From contig MKJV01000078.1 of the NCBI GenBank assembly GCA_001942185.1, forward strand, positions 1 through 64,000: a stretch of DNA of 64,000 bases, in the 5' to 3' direction. The first letter of the stretch is position 1; each line of letters starts with the position of its first letter. The notes under the pieces are model-generated. The model was given only the letters and a program-made list of their open reading frames with translations. It made no database searches and was not told the origin of the DNA. This document shows positions 18,491-27,529 of this stretch, in pieces. Both the position numbers and the translations under genes were made by a program. This DNA is from Pseudonocardia sp. CNS-004 (GTDB lineage: Bacteria > Actinomycetota > Actinomycetes > Mycobacteriales > Pseudonocardiaceae).

Positions 18491-19839
18491 ATGTCCCCCA
18501 GCGCCGCGAGCTCGCCGCGCCCCCCGCTACGCGATCGTCGGCCTCGGTGGCCGCGCCCAGATGTTCGTCGACGCGCTCACCGGCGCACACGTCGACACGG
18601 CGCAGCTCGTCGCCTTCTGCGACGTCAACCAGACCCGCATGGACGTGCACAACCGCACCGTCGTCGACGCCGGCCTGCCGGCCGTCCCGACCTACCGCGC
18701 CCAGGACTTCGGCCGGATGCTCGACGCCGAGCGCGTCGACACCGTGATCGTCACCTCGATCGACCGCACGCACGACGAGTACATCGTCGCGGCGCTGCGC
18801 GCAGGCCGGGACGTGATCACCGAGAAGCCGATGACCACCGACGCCGGGCGCTGCCGCCGCATCCTCGACGCCCAGGCCGAGACCGGCCGCCAGGTCACCG
18901 TCACCTTCAACTACCGCTACAACCCCTTGCACGCGCGGGTGCGCGAGGTGATCGCGTCGGGCGCGATCGGCGAGATCGGGTCGGTGCACTTCGAGTGGCT
19001 GCTCGACACCCGCCACGGCGCCGACTACTTCCGGCGCTGGCACCGCGACAAGGCCAACTCCGGTGGGCTCATGGTGCACAAGGCCACCCACCACTTCGAC
19101 CTCGTCAACTGGTGGGTCGCCTCCTCCCCCGAAACCGTGTTCGGCTCGGGCGGCTGTTCTTCTACGGCGACGAGAACGGCACCCGCCGCGGCATCGCCCG
19201 CCCCTACACCCGCGCGCACGCGCCCCGGAGGCCGCCGACGACCCGTTCGCGCTGAAACTGGCCGACAACGAGAAGATGACGGCGCTGTACCTCGACGCCG
19301 AGCACGAGGACGGCTACCACCGCGACCAGAACGTGTTCGGCCCCGGCATCACCATCGAGGACGACATGACCGTCGCCGTCCGCTACCGCAGCGGCGCCAC
19401 GATGAGCTACCACCTCACGGCGTACTCGCCGTGGGAGGGTTACCGGGTCGGGTTCAACGGCAGTGCCGGACGCCTCGAGCTCGACGTCATGGAGAACTCG
19501 TTCGTCGACCCGGGCACGGCGGGCACCGTGAAGGGCGAGGCCCTGCACGGCAGGCCGGGCACGGAGATGCGGCCCGAGCCGGAGCACGGCGCCCGGCTCA
19601 CCCTGCGCAAGCACTGGGAGAAGCCGGAAGAGCTCGACCTTCCCGACACCAGCGGTGGCCACGGCGGCGGCGACGAGCGCATGCTCGCCGACATCTTCGG
19701 CGGGCAGCCCGCCCCGGACCCGCTCGGGCGCGCATCCACCCACCGCGACGGCGCGCTGTCGCTGCTCACCGGCCTCGCGGCCAACCGCTCGTTCGAGACC
19801 GGCCTGCCGGTCCGGGCCGACGACATCCTGGAGCTCTGA
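18491..19839 (+). CDS. Gfo/Idh/MocA-family NAD-dependent sugar oxidoreductase
   Basis: About 449 residues. The Rossmann start RYAIVGLGGRAQMFVDALTG is followed by the family motif VITEKPMTTD and the catalytic-region helix LMVHKATHHFDLVNWW. The C-terminal beta-sheet domain contains VAVRYRSGATMSYHLTAY. The first codons are doubtful: ATG 18491 reaches the Rossmann fold only if the C6 run at 18519-18525 has one base too many. Two further breaks near 19150 and 19226 fit missing bases. It lies one base before uronate isomerase, so oxidation or reduction of an imported uronate-type sugar is plausible. Confidence 0.88.
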
Positions 19840-19840
19840 C

Positions 19841-21261
19841 ATGGCCGCTCGACCCCTGGAACTCGACGACGACCGCATTCTGCCCACCGACCCGGCGGTG
19901 CGAGCGGTCGCCCGCGAGATCTTCGCCGCCGTCCGCGACCTACCGCTGATCAGCATGCACGGCCACGTCGAGGCGTCCGTGCTCGCCGACGACCAGCCGT
20001 TCCCGGACCCGGCGCAGCTCCTCGTCGTGCCCGACCACTACGTCACCCGCATGCTCATCTCCCAGGCGTCCGGCCCGAGGAGCTCGGCGTGCCCCGCCGC
20101 GACGGCGGCCCCGTCGAGACCGACGGCCGCGCGATCTGGCGCACGTTCTGCGCCGGGTGGCACCTGTTCCGCGGAACGCCGTCGCGGTTCTGGCTGGAGC
20201 AGGAGCTGCACGACCTGTTCGGGGTGGAGGTGGCGCCGTCCGCCGAGACCGCCGACGAGATCTACGACCGGATCGCCTCCTGCATCGCGAGCCCGCAGTT
20301 CCGGCCGCGGGCACTCTTCGACAGCTTCAAGCTGGAGATCCTCGCCACCACCGATGCGCCCGCCAGCAGCCTCGACGCGCACGCCGCGATCGCCGCGTCC
20401 GACTGGGACGGGCGGGTCGTGCCGACGTTCCGCCCCGACGCGCTCGTGCACCTGAACCGGGCCACGTGGAAGCAGGACGTCGAGGAGCTCGGGGAGGCGG
20501 CGGGCACCGGCATCGACACCTACGCCGGCTATCTCGGGGCGCTGCAGCAGCGCCGCGAGCACTTCCGCAGGCTCGGTGCGCTCGCCACCGACCACGGCCA
20601 CACCACCGCAGACACCACGCCACTCGACCGGTCCGACGCCGAGCGGATCTACGCCGCCGCACTCGCCGGATCCGTGGAGCCTGCCGCCGCCGACGCGTTC
20701 GCCGCGCACATGCTGTTCGAGATGGCCCGGATGAGCCGCGACGACGGCCTCGTCATGCAGATCCACCCGGGCGTCCTGCGCAACCACCACGCGGAAGTCC
20801 ACGACCGGTTCGGCGCCGACAAGGGCTTCGACATCCCGCTGCCCGTCGACTTCGCGCGCGGCCTGCGCCCGATGCTGTCGGCGTTCGGCACCGACCCCGG
20901 CTTCCGGTGCGTGGTCTTCACGATCGACGAGACCACCTACTCCCGCGAGCTCGCGCCGCTGGCAGGCGTCTACCCGTCGATGCGCCTCGGCGTCCCGTGG
21001 TGGTTCCTCGACAGCCCGCACGCCATGCGCCGCTTCCGCGAGGCCGTCACCGAGACCGCGGGCTTCTACAACACGGCGGGCTTCGTCGACGACACGCGCG
21101 CCTTCGCCTCGATCCCGGCACGACACGACCTGGCGAGACGTGTGGACAGCGGCTACCTCGCCCAGCTGGTGGCGAACGGCCAGCTCGGGCTGGATGAGGC
21201 GCTGGAGACGGCGGTGGACCTGAGCACGACGATCCCAAGAGAGGCCTACGCCCCCCGCTGA
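19841..21261 (+). CDS. uxaC: Glucuronate/uronate isomerase (UxaC)
   Basis: About 473 residues of the amidohydrolase-fold uronate isomerase family, which turns D-glucuronate into D-fructuronate and D-galacturonate into D-tagaturonate. Visible features are LISMHGHVEA near the N-terminus (metal-binding H-x-H), IWRTFCAGWHLFRGTPSRFWLEQELHDLFGV, MQIHPGVLRNHH and the terminal TAGFYNTAGFVDDTRAF. The N-terminal 80 residues are in another frame, with a break near 20078 that fits one missing base. It pairs functionally with the fructuronate reductase gene at 24957-26420. Confidence 0.93.
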
Positions 21262-21263
21262 CG

Positions 21264-21333
21264 CTCTTCGCACACCCAACCCGGACTTCGCACAAGGCCC
21301 GCAGTGTGCGAAGTACGGGTTGGGTGTGCGGAG
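21264..21333. repeat. 70-base palindrome, copy 2 of the ACTTCRCACA family
   Basis: The left arm has TTCGCACACCCAACCCG then ACTTCGCACAAGGCCC; the right arm returns as GTGTGCGAAGT then CGGGTTGGGTGTGCGGAG. It lies three bases after uxaC and four bases before the convergent AbiEi-like gene. A strong hairpin here would serve as a bidirectional terminator. Confidence 0.88.
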
Positions 21334-21336
21334 TGA

Positions 21337-22254
21337 TCAGGTCGGGCGGAAGCGGGAGCGGAGGCGCCTCGCCGTCGCACCGAAGTTTGCCAGGTCCGAC
21401 CAGATCCACCGGACCACGCCGAGGTCCTCGTCGCGCAGCGCGTCCTCCCGCACCTTCTCGGCGACGAGGACCTCCGCCACGTCCTGGCCGGGGTGGAGCG
21501 TGCGGCCGTACTTGACGAGGCCGTCGAACTCCCCCACGGTGCGCAACTCGGGCCAGCCGAAATCCACGCGCCCGACGAGCGCCCACGTGGCCGAGCCCCG
21601 CACCTCCCACTGCAATACCGGCATGGCCAGACCCGCGGCGGCGATCGCCAGCCGGCTGCGGGACTCCCCGACGCTCTCGCTGAGGCCGTTCGAGAAGTCG
21701 ATCACGCGCCGTGCGGACCGGGTGCCGGGCCGGCGGGGGACGGCGTCCAGCACCTCGACGAGGTCGCCCCGCTCCACGCGATCCGGGCGCTGTAGAACAG
21801 CGCGGAGTCGACCACCACCACGGCCTGTTCGAAGGGCAGCATCCGCGCGAGGTCGGCGGCCGTGCGCGCGAGCGAGGTGACCGCCATCCCCGCGATCGTG
21901 GTGATCTCCGCAGGATCCAGCGAGGCCACGTGCACGTGGACCAGCGCCCCACGGCGCCACCGCCTGCCCGGCGCGGGTCACGTGCACCCGCCCGAGCGGG
22001 ACGCCCCAGATCCGGAGCCCGTGCAGTACGGCGGCCGAGACGTGGCTGACCACCGCCTCGCCCGCCAGCTCTCCCATGGCGGCCGTGATCTGCAGGGCGT
22101 GCCGCCCGAGGACGTCACCCGGAAGTACGCCCCGGACATAGACGCCGCGGCGCACCGGAGTGAGCTGCCCGGTCCGCACGAGTCGGCGCATCTCGTCGTC
22201 GGAGAAGCCGGCCGCCAGGAGGTGGGGCCGCAGCGTGAGGTCGGGCAGATCCAC
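21337..22254 (-). CDS. AbiEi-antitoxin-like / DUF559-like protein
   Basis: About 305-306 residues. The N-terminus (PHLLAAGFSDDEMRRLVRTGQLTPVRRGVYV) is the winged-helix region found in type IV AbiEi-like antitoxin proteins. The C-terminus (VGRVDFGWPELRTVGEFDGLVKYGRTL then VRWIWSDL) resembles the PD-(D/E)XK-like DUF559 endonuclease fold, with Asp, Glu and Lys in order. Function is not established; no toxin partner is adjacent. The frame breaks near 21960 (two bases lost or one gained) and 21785. Copies of the 70-base palindrome lie on both sides. Confidence 0.75.
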   Translation of the reverse strand: MDLPDLTLRPHLLAAGFSDDEMRRLVRTGQLTPVRRGVYVRGVLPGDVLGRHALQITAAMGELAGEAVVSHVSAAVLHGLRIWGVPLGRVHVTRAGQAVAPWGAGPRARGLAGSCGDHHDRGDGGHLARAHGRRPRADAALRTGRGGGRLRAVLQRPDRVERGDLVEVLDAVPRRPGTRSARRVIDFSNGLSESVGESRSRLAIAAAGLAMPVLQWEVRGSATWALVGRVDFGWPELRTVGEFDGLVKYGRTLHPGQDVAEVLVAEKVREDALRDEDLGVVRWIWSDLANFGATARRLRSRFRPT

Positions 22255-22310
22255 GTCGGAAGAATGCCCCGCGCCGGGTTGCCGGCGGGCCCGAACGACG
22301 AACCTCGGCC

Positions 22311-22380
22311 ACTTCGCGCACCCTGCCCGCACTTCGCACAAGGCGGGCCTTGTGCGAAGTCCGGATCGGGTGTGCGAAGT
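22311..22380. repeat. 70-base palindrome, copy 3 of the ACTTCRCACA family
   Basis: The arms start ACTTCGCGCACCCTGCCCG, then ACTTCGCACAAGGC, and return as GCCTTGTGCGAAGT then CGGGTGTGCGAAGT. Unlike copies 1 and 2 it lies between divergent genes, 57 bases upstream of the AbiEi-like gene and 120 bases upstream of the flavoprotein gene. A role only as a terminator is therefore unlikely. Confidence 0.88.
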
Positions 22381-22499
22381 CATGCTCAGGACGGGTCGGG
22401 TTCGAACCTCGCTTCGCCCGGCGGCGTATCAGCGGCCACCGGTCGCGCGTCTCCAGTCGCGTGGCGGCCCGAGAACGCCGCCTGTCAAGGAGGTGCACC

Positions 22500-23921
22500 A
22501 TGTCCGGTGCTCGGCACGTCCTCGTCGTCGGAGGTGGGCTCAACGCGCTCTTCGCGGCGGTTCTGCTGGGGAGGGACGGCCACCGGGTCACGGTGCTCGA
22601 GCGCGACCCGGCCGAGGCGCCGGAGCCGGAGGTGGCGTGGGAGGTCTGGCAGCGGCGCGGGTGTGGCCAGTTCCGGCTGCCGCACTACATGCAGGCGCGG
22701 TTCCGCCACCTGCTGGAGGCCGAGCTCCCCGACGTCGCCGACTCCCTCGTCGCGGCCGGGGCGCTGCGCTACGACGTGCTGGCGGCGCTGCCGGCGGCCG
22801 TGAGCGGCGGCACCCACGACGGCGACGACCGCTTCGCGACGCTCACGGCGCGCCGGCCCGTGCTGGAGGCGGTGGTGGCCCGCACGGCGGCCGCGCAGCC
22901 CGGGGTCCGGATCCGGCGCGGCTGCACGGTGCGGGCGTTGGTTCCCGGACAGCCCGCGCTGCCGGGCGTGCCGCACACGGCAGGCGTGGTGACCGCCGAC
23001 GGGGACGAGGTGCGCGCCGATCTCGTCGTCGACGCGAGCGGGCGGCGCTCACCGCTGCCGGCGCTGCTCGCGGACCTGGGGGCCGCACCTCCCGCGGAGG
23101 AGCAGGAGGACGGCGGCTTCGTCTACTACGGCAGGCACTTCCGGGGCACCATGCCGGACCTGCGCGGATCGGTCCAGCAGTGGTACGACTCGGTCACCGT
23201 GCTCACGCTGCCCGCCGACAACGGCACCTGGTCGGTGACGATCGTCGGCAGCTCCCGCGACCAGCAGCTGCGCGCCCTGCGCGAGCCGGAGCGGTGGACG
23301 GCCGCGATGCGCTGCTTCCCGCTCGCCTCGCACTGGATCGACGCGGAGCCGATCACCGGAGTGGACGCCTTCGGCGGGCCGGGCGATCGCCTGCGCCGCC
23401 TCGTGGTCGACGGCAGGCCGATCGTCACCGGGCTGCTCCCGCTCGGCGACGCGGCGGCGTTCACCAACCCGTCGGTGGGGCGCGGGACGACGATCGGGCT
23501 GCTGCACGCGCTGCGGCTGCGGGAGCTGCTCCGCTCGTCCGACGGCGCGCATCCCGGCGAGGTGGCGCAGCTCTGGGCGCAGGACACCGCGGCCGCCATC
23601 GAGCCGTGGTACCGGGCCACGGTCAGCACCTCCTGCTCCCGGCTCGCCGAGATCGAGTGCGACCGGACCGGCGTCCCCGCCGCCCCCGACGACCGGTGGG
23701 CGATGGCCAAGGCGATGTCGGCCGGCACGCGGCGCGACCCGGCCGTGCTGCGGATGCAGCTGGAGATCGCCGGCATGCTGGCGCTCCCACCCGAGGTGCT
23801 CTCCCGGCCCGGCGCGGTCGAGCGCGTGCTGGCGGCCGGGGGCGGCGCGCCGCGGTACCCGCTCCCCGGCCCGGCCCGCCACGAGCTCCTCGCGGCCGCC
23901 GGCATCACGGTCCCTGCCTGA
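22500..23921 (+). CDS. FAD-dependent monooxygenase-like protein
   Basis: An intact 473-residue protein. It begins with a dinucleotide-binding motif, VLVVGGGLNALFAAVLLGRDGHRVTVLERD, and has the second FAD motif as VTGLLPLGDAAAFTNPSVGRG. Between them lies ADLVVDASGRRS. These are features of the flavin-dependent halogenase/monooxygenase (PHBH-like) group. Substrate unknown. ATG 22500 has a perfect AAGGAGG at 22487-22493. It stands alone, with a divergent palindrome upstream and a convergent aminopeptidase downstream. Confidence 0.88.
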   Translation: MSGARHVLVVGGGLNALFAAVLLGRDGHRVTVLERDPAEAPEPEVAWEVWQRRGCGQFRLPHYMQARFRHLLEAELPDVADSLVAAGALRYDVLAALPAAVSGGTHDGDDRFATLTARRPVLEAVVARTAAAQPGVRIRRGCTVRALVPGQPALPGVPHTAGVVTADGDEVRADLVVDASGRRSPLPALLADLGAAPPAEEQEDGGFVYYGRHFRGTMPDLRGSVQQWYDSVTVLTLPADNGTWSVTIVGSSRDQQLRALREPERWTAAMRCFPLASHWIDAEPITGVDAFGGPGDRLRRLVVDGRPIVTGLLPLGDAAAFTNPSVGRGTTIGLLHALRLRELLRSSDGAHPGEVAQLWAQDTAAAIEPWYRATVSTSCSRLAEIECDRTGVPAAPDDRWAMAKAMSAGTRRDPAVLRMQLEIAGMLALPPEVLSRPGAVERVLAAGGGAPRYPLPGPARHELLAAAGITVPA

Positions 23922-23934
23922 CCAGCGCTGCCTG

Positions 23935-24910
23935 CTACCGCACAGCGAACCGGTCGAGCGCTCGCGGAGCCGCTCGGACATGGCGTCGCTGCCGCTGTGC
24001 CCCGCGTCGTCGACGACGACCAGTTCGGCGTCGGGCCAGGCCCGGGCGAGCGCCCATGCGGTGGCCAGTGGGCAGCTCAGGTCGAGCCGGCCGTGGATCA
24101 GCACGCCGGGGATGCCGGCCAGGCGCGGTGCGGCGCGCAGCAGCTCACCGTCGGACAGCCAGGCGCCATGGGCGAAGTAGTGCGCGCAGAGGCGGACGAC
24201 GGCCAGCCGGTCGGCGAGGGTCCGACTCGCGAAAGCCCCCGGCGTCCCGTTGGGTTCGTGGGCCTGGATCGCGTCCTCCCAGGCGCACCAGCGTCCGCGG
24301 CGCGCTCCCGCACGAGCGGATCGGGATCCTCCATCAGGCGCGCGTAGGCGGCGACCAGGTCCCCGTCGCGGTCGGCCTCGGGGACGCCGGCGCGGAATGC
24401 CTCCCACTGCTCGGGCAGGAGCCGGCCGACGTCGCGGTAGAGCCAGTCGATCTCGGCCCGCCTGCAGGTCGTGACTCCGGTGATGACGATCTCCGAGACC
24501 CGCGCGGGGTGCCGCAGGGCGTATGCCAGCATCAGCGTGGAGCCCCAGGATCCGCCGTACAGCAGCCAGCGTTCGATCCCGAGGTGTTCGCGCAGCCGCT
24601 CCATGTCGGCGATCAGGTGGTCGGTCGTGTTGGACCGCAGGTCGGTGGACGGGTCGCTCGCGTGCGGGGTGCTGCGCCCACAGCCGCGCTGGTCGAACAG
24701 GACAGCCCGGTAGCGGTCGGGGTCGAAGCACCGGCGGCGCACGGGAAGACTCCCCCAGCCGGGTCCGCCGTGCACGAACAGGGCGGGTTTGCCGTGGGCG
24801 TCACCGCACGCCTCCCAGTAGACCCGGGCGCCGTCGCCGACGTCGAGCAGGCCGTGCTCGTAGGGCTCGATGGGCGGGTACAGCGGGTCCGTCTTCTCGG
24901 CGCTTCTCAC
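23935..24910 (-). CDS. pip: Proline iminopeptidase
   Basis: About 325 residues of the alpha/beta-hydrolase S33 peptidase family, which removes N-terminal proline. Signature elements in order are HGGPGWG, FDQRGCGRSTPH, the nucleophile elbow GGSWGS with adjacent TLMLAYALRHP, the acid in IHGRLDLSCP and the His in DDAGHSGSD. Frame breaks near 24290 and 23963 fit single missing bases; the second restores the usual ending LDRFAVR. The GTG 24910 start follows TATAT-rich DNA. It is probably monocistronic. Confidence 0.93.
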
Positions 24911-24956
24911 GACCGCGAATATATGAGCACTTATACGATTCCGCGGCCGCGTTTCC

Positions 24957-26420
24957 CTAGAGCCGGGTCGCCGCGGCCACGCCGCCCTTCGCCAACGCCT
25001 CCAGCGAGTCGGTGACCAGGGCGCGGAACGTGTCGTTCGCCGGGAGCCGCGCGCCGAAGACCTCCTCGAGCGACAGGAGGGCGTCGACGGCCGCCTCCGG
25101 GGTCGCGGTGCCTGCCGTCAGCTCGCGCAGCCGGTCGGCCATCGGGTCGTCCACCGGCAGGGGGGCGCCGTTCTCGGCCTGCGCCGTCCAGACGTAGCGC
25201 ATCCAGGCGGCGACGCCCAGGCAGGCGTAGCGGGGCTCCGCGCCTGCCGCGAGGCGGTCGGTGATCGTGCCGAGCAGGCGCTGCGGGAGCTTCTGGGTGC
25301 CGTCCATCGCGATCTGGGCGGTGCGGTGGCGCAGCGCCGGGTTGTGGAAGCGCTCGATGAGCTGCTGCTGGTAGGCGGCCACGTCGTACCCGTCGGGGAC
25401 GGCCAGTGTGGGCACGACGTCGTCGGCCATGAGGTGTGCGACGACGTCGGCGATGCCCGGGTCGGCCATGGCGTCGGCGACGTGTGCGTGCCCGGCCAGC
25501 GCGCCGAGGTAGGCGAGGGTGGAGTGGCTGCCGTTGAGCAGCCGCAGCTTCATCGCCTCGTACGGTGCGACGTCCGCGGTGAGCACGGCGCCCGCACGCT
25601 CCCAGGCCGGGCGCCCGGCCGCGAACCGGTCCTCCACCACCCACTGCCGGAACGCTCGGTGACGACGACGCCGCTGTCGGAGAACCCGAGCAGGCGGGCG
25701 GCTTCGGCGCGGTCGTCGTCGGTGGTGGCGGGGACGATCCGGTCGACCATCGACGACGGGAACGACACCGACTCCGCGATCCACGTGGCGAGCGCCCCAC
25801 CGTCGGGGAGGGCTGCGCAGAAGTCGGCGACGAGCCCGCGCAGCACCTCGCCGTTGGCAGGCAGGTTGTCGCACGACAGCAGGGTGATCGGGCCGGCGTC
25901 GGCGGCGCGGCGGGCCTGCAGGCCGCGCACGAGCTGCCCGACGACCGTGCGGGGCGGGCCGTCACCCGCGAGGTCGTCGGCCACGTCGGGGTCGGTGCGG
26001 CGCAGCTGCCGGTGGCCGGGTCGTGCCGGTAGCCCTTCTCGGTGACCGTGAGCGTGACGAGGCGGGTGGTGGGCGCTGCGAGCAACGCCTGCAGCCGCTG
26101 CCCCTCCTCGGCGGCGAAGAGCAGGTCACGGACGGCGCCCGCCACCCGCAGCGTGGTGCCCTCCCCGCGGACCAGCACGGAGTAGAGGCCGTCCTGGGGC
26201 TGCAGCTGGTCGAGCACGCCGCGGCTGCGCTGGGTGACGCCGCAGATCCCCCAGTCGCCCCCGGCGGCCGCCACGGCCTCCTCGGTGAACACCGCCTGGT
26301 GGGCGCGGTGGAAGGCGCCGATGCCCAGGTGCACGATGCCGGTGCGAGCGCGCGCGGGTCGACGAGCGGGCGCAGCTCGGCGGGCAGCTGTGCGAGCGCG
26401 GCGAAGCCGAGACGGGTCAT
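24957..26420 (-). CDS. uxuB: Fructuronate reductase / mannitol dehydrogenase family
   Basis: About 488 residues of the polyol-specific long-chain dehydrogenase family. HLGIGAFHRAHQAVFTEEA is the family start, and the catalytic signature K-L-R-L-L-N-G-S-H-S follows in the C-terminal domain. Members oxidise mannitol or reduce D-fructuronate to D-mannonate. Because uxaC in this window makes fructuronate and the two loci share an operator, fructuronate reductase is the better call. Three frame breaks (near 26335, 26000 and 25655) each fit one lost base. It is 20 bases downstream of its LacI regulator gene. Confidence 0.85.
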
Positions 26421-26440
26421 GCGGGGGAGGTCCAATCGGG

Positions 26441-27462
26441 TCAGCGGTCGGCCTGCACGCGCGCGGCGGCGTCCGGGGAGGGCGGTGCGGTGGTGGACCG
26501 CACGATGAGCTGGGTGGTCAGCCACCGGTGGGTGGGGTTGGCGCCCGGCTCGACGGGTGTGTCGAGCCCGTCGAGCAGCAGGTCGACGGCGGCGCGGCCG
26601 CCGCCTCCATCGGCATCCGCACGGTGGTGAGCGGGGCGGTGGTCATCGACGACATCTCGATGTCGTCGAAGCCGACCACGCTGATGTCCGTGGGCACGGC
26701 GACGCCGCGGGCGGCGAGCCGGTTGAGCACGCCGACCGCCATCAGGTCGTTGAAGGCGAGGATCGCGGTGACGCCACGGGCGAGCGCGAGGTCTGCGGCC
26801 TGCACGCCGCCCTGGAACGTGGGCGGGAACGGGCCGAGCTCGATGGTCTCGACGTCGCACGCGGGTGCGGCGGCGCGCAGGCCGCGCAGCCGCTCCTCCC
26901 CCGCCCACGACGCGGGGGGGCCGGCCAGGTGGGCGATCCGGCGGTGGCCGAGCGCGGACAGGTGCTCCAGGGCCTGGCGGGCCCCGTCGGCCGAGTCCAT
27001 GAGCACGGCGGGCAGGCCCGCCTCGTCACGGTTGATCAGCACGAGCGGGGTGGTGCCCACCAGCCGTTGCAGGTGGTCGGGGTCCATGCGGGGCGAGCAG
27101 AGGACGACACCGTCGACCTGTTTCGCCATCGCCCCGACCACCTCGGCCTCGACCCGCGGGTCCTCCGCGGCGTCGGCGAGGAAGACGACGTGGCGCACCT
27201 CGCGGGCCCGGGCCGTGCAGCCCTTGAGCATCGCGGAGAAGAACGGGTTGGCGACGTCGGGCACGACGACCCCGATGTTGCCGGTCTTGCCGGTGACGAG
27301 CCCGCGCGCCGCCCGGTTCGGCTGGTAGCCGAGCTCCTCGGCCACCTGCAGCACCTTTCGGCGCGTCGCGGCGTTCACCATGTCGGGCATCGTGAACGCC
27401 CGGGACACGGTGGACACCGAGACGTCGGCACCCTTCGCCACCTCGTGGATCGTGACCGCCAT
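26441..27462 (-). CDS. LacI-family regulator of the hexuronate genes
   Basis: About 340 residues. Helix-turn-helix VTIHEVAKGADVSVSTVSRAF, hinge NRAARGLVTGKTGNIGVVVP, and effector domain with ILAFNDLMAVGVLNRLAARG and VVGFDDIEMSSM. The C-terminal 50 residues are in a second frame, with the break near 26605 fitting one missing base. An operator-like palindrome lies 30 bases upstream, pointing to autoregulation, and the same palindrome is found at 18451. It is co-transcribed with uxuB. Confidence 0.92.
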
Positions 27463-27491
27463 GCTGCTCCGTTCGCCCGGCTGAGCACAGC

Positions 27492-27507
27492 CTGCAAACC
27501 CTTGCAG
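27492..27507. promoter_or_regulatory. LacI-type operator upstream of lacI-uxuB
   Basis: CTGCAAACCCTTGCAG has perfect 6-base arms identical to the site at 18451-18466, differing only in the 4-base centre. It lies between the lacI start and the GMC oxidoreductase stop, so it can only serve the lacI-uxuB promoter. Confidence 0.8.
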
Positions 27508-27529
27508 CAAGTGTCAAGAACGCAAGCGC

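Noticed and set aside
18461..19255. Arg-rich alternative frame starting at 18461
   Set aside because: It overlaps the Gfo/Idh/MocA gene and matches that family only across a short out-of-frame island (about 19150-19226), explained by the frame breaks.
14352..22380. CRISPR array made of the 70-base palindromes
   Set aside because: Three copies kilobases apart, no regular spacers, and no cas genes.
22160..25015. 951-codon plus-strand frame
   Set aside because: It crosses the flavoprotein gene in the wrong frame and the antisense of the iminopeptidase; both are confidently placed in other frames.
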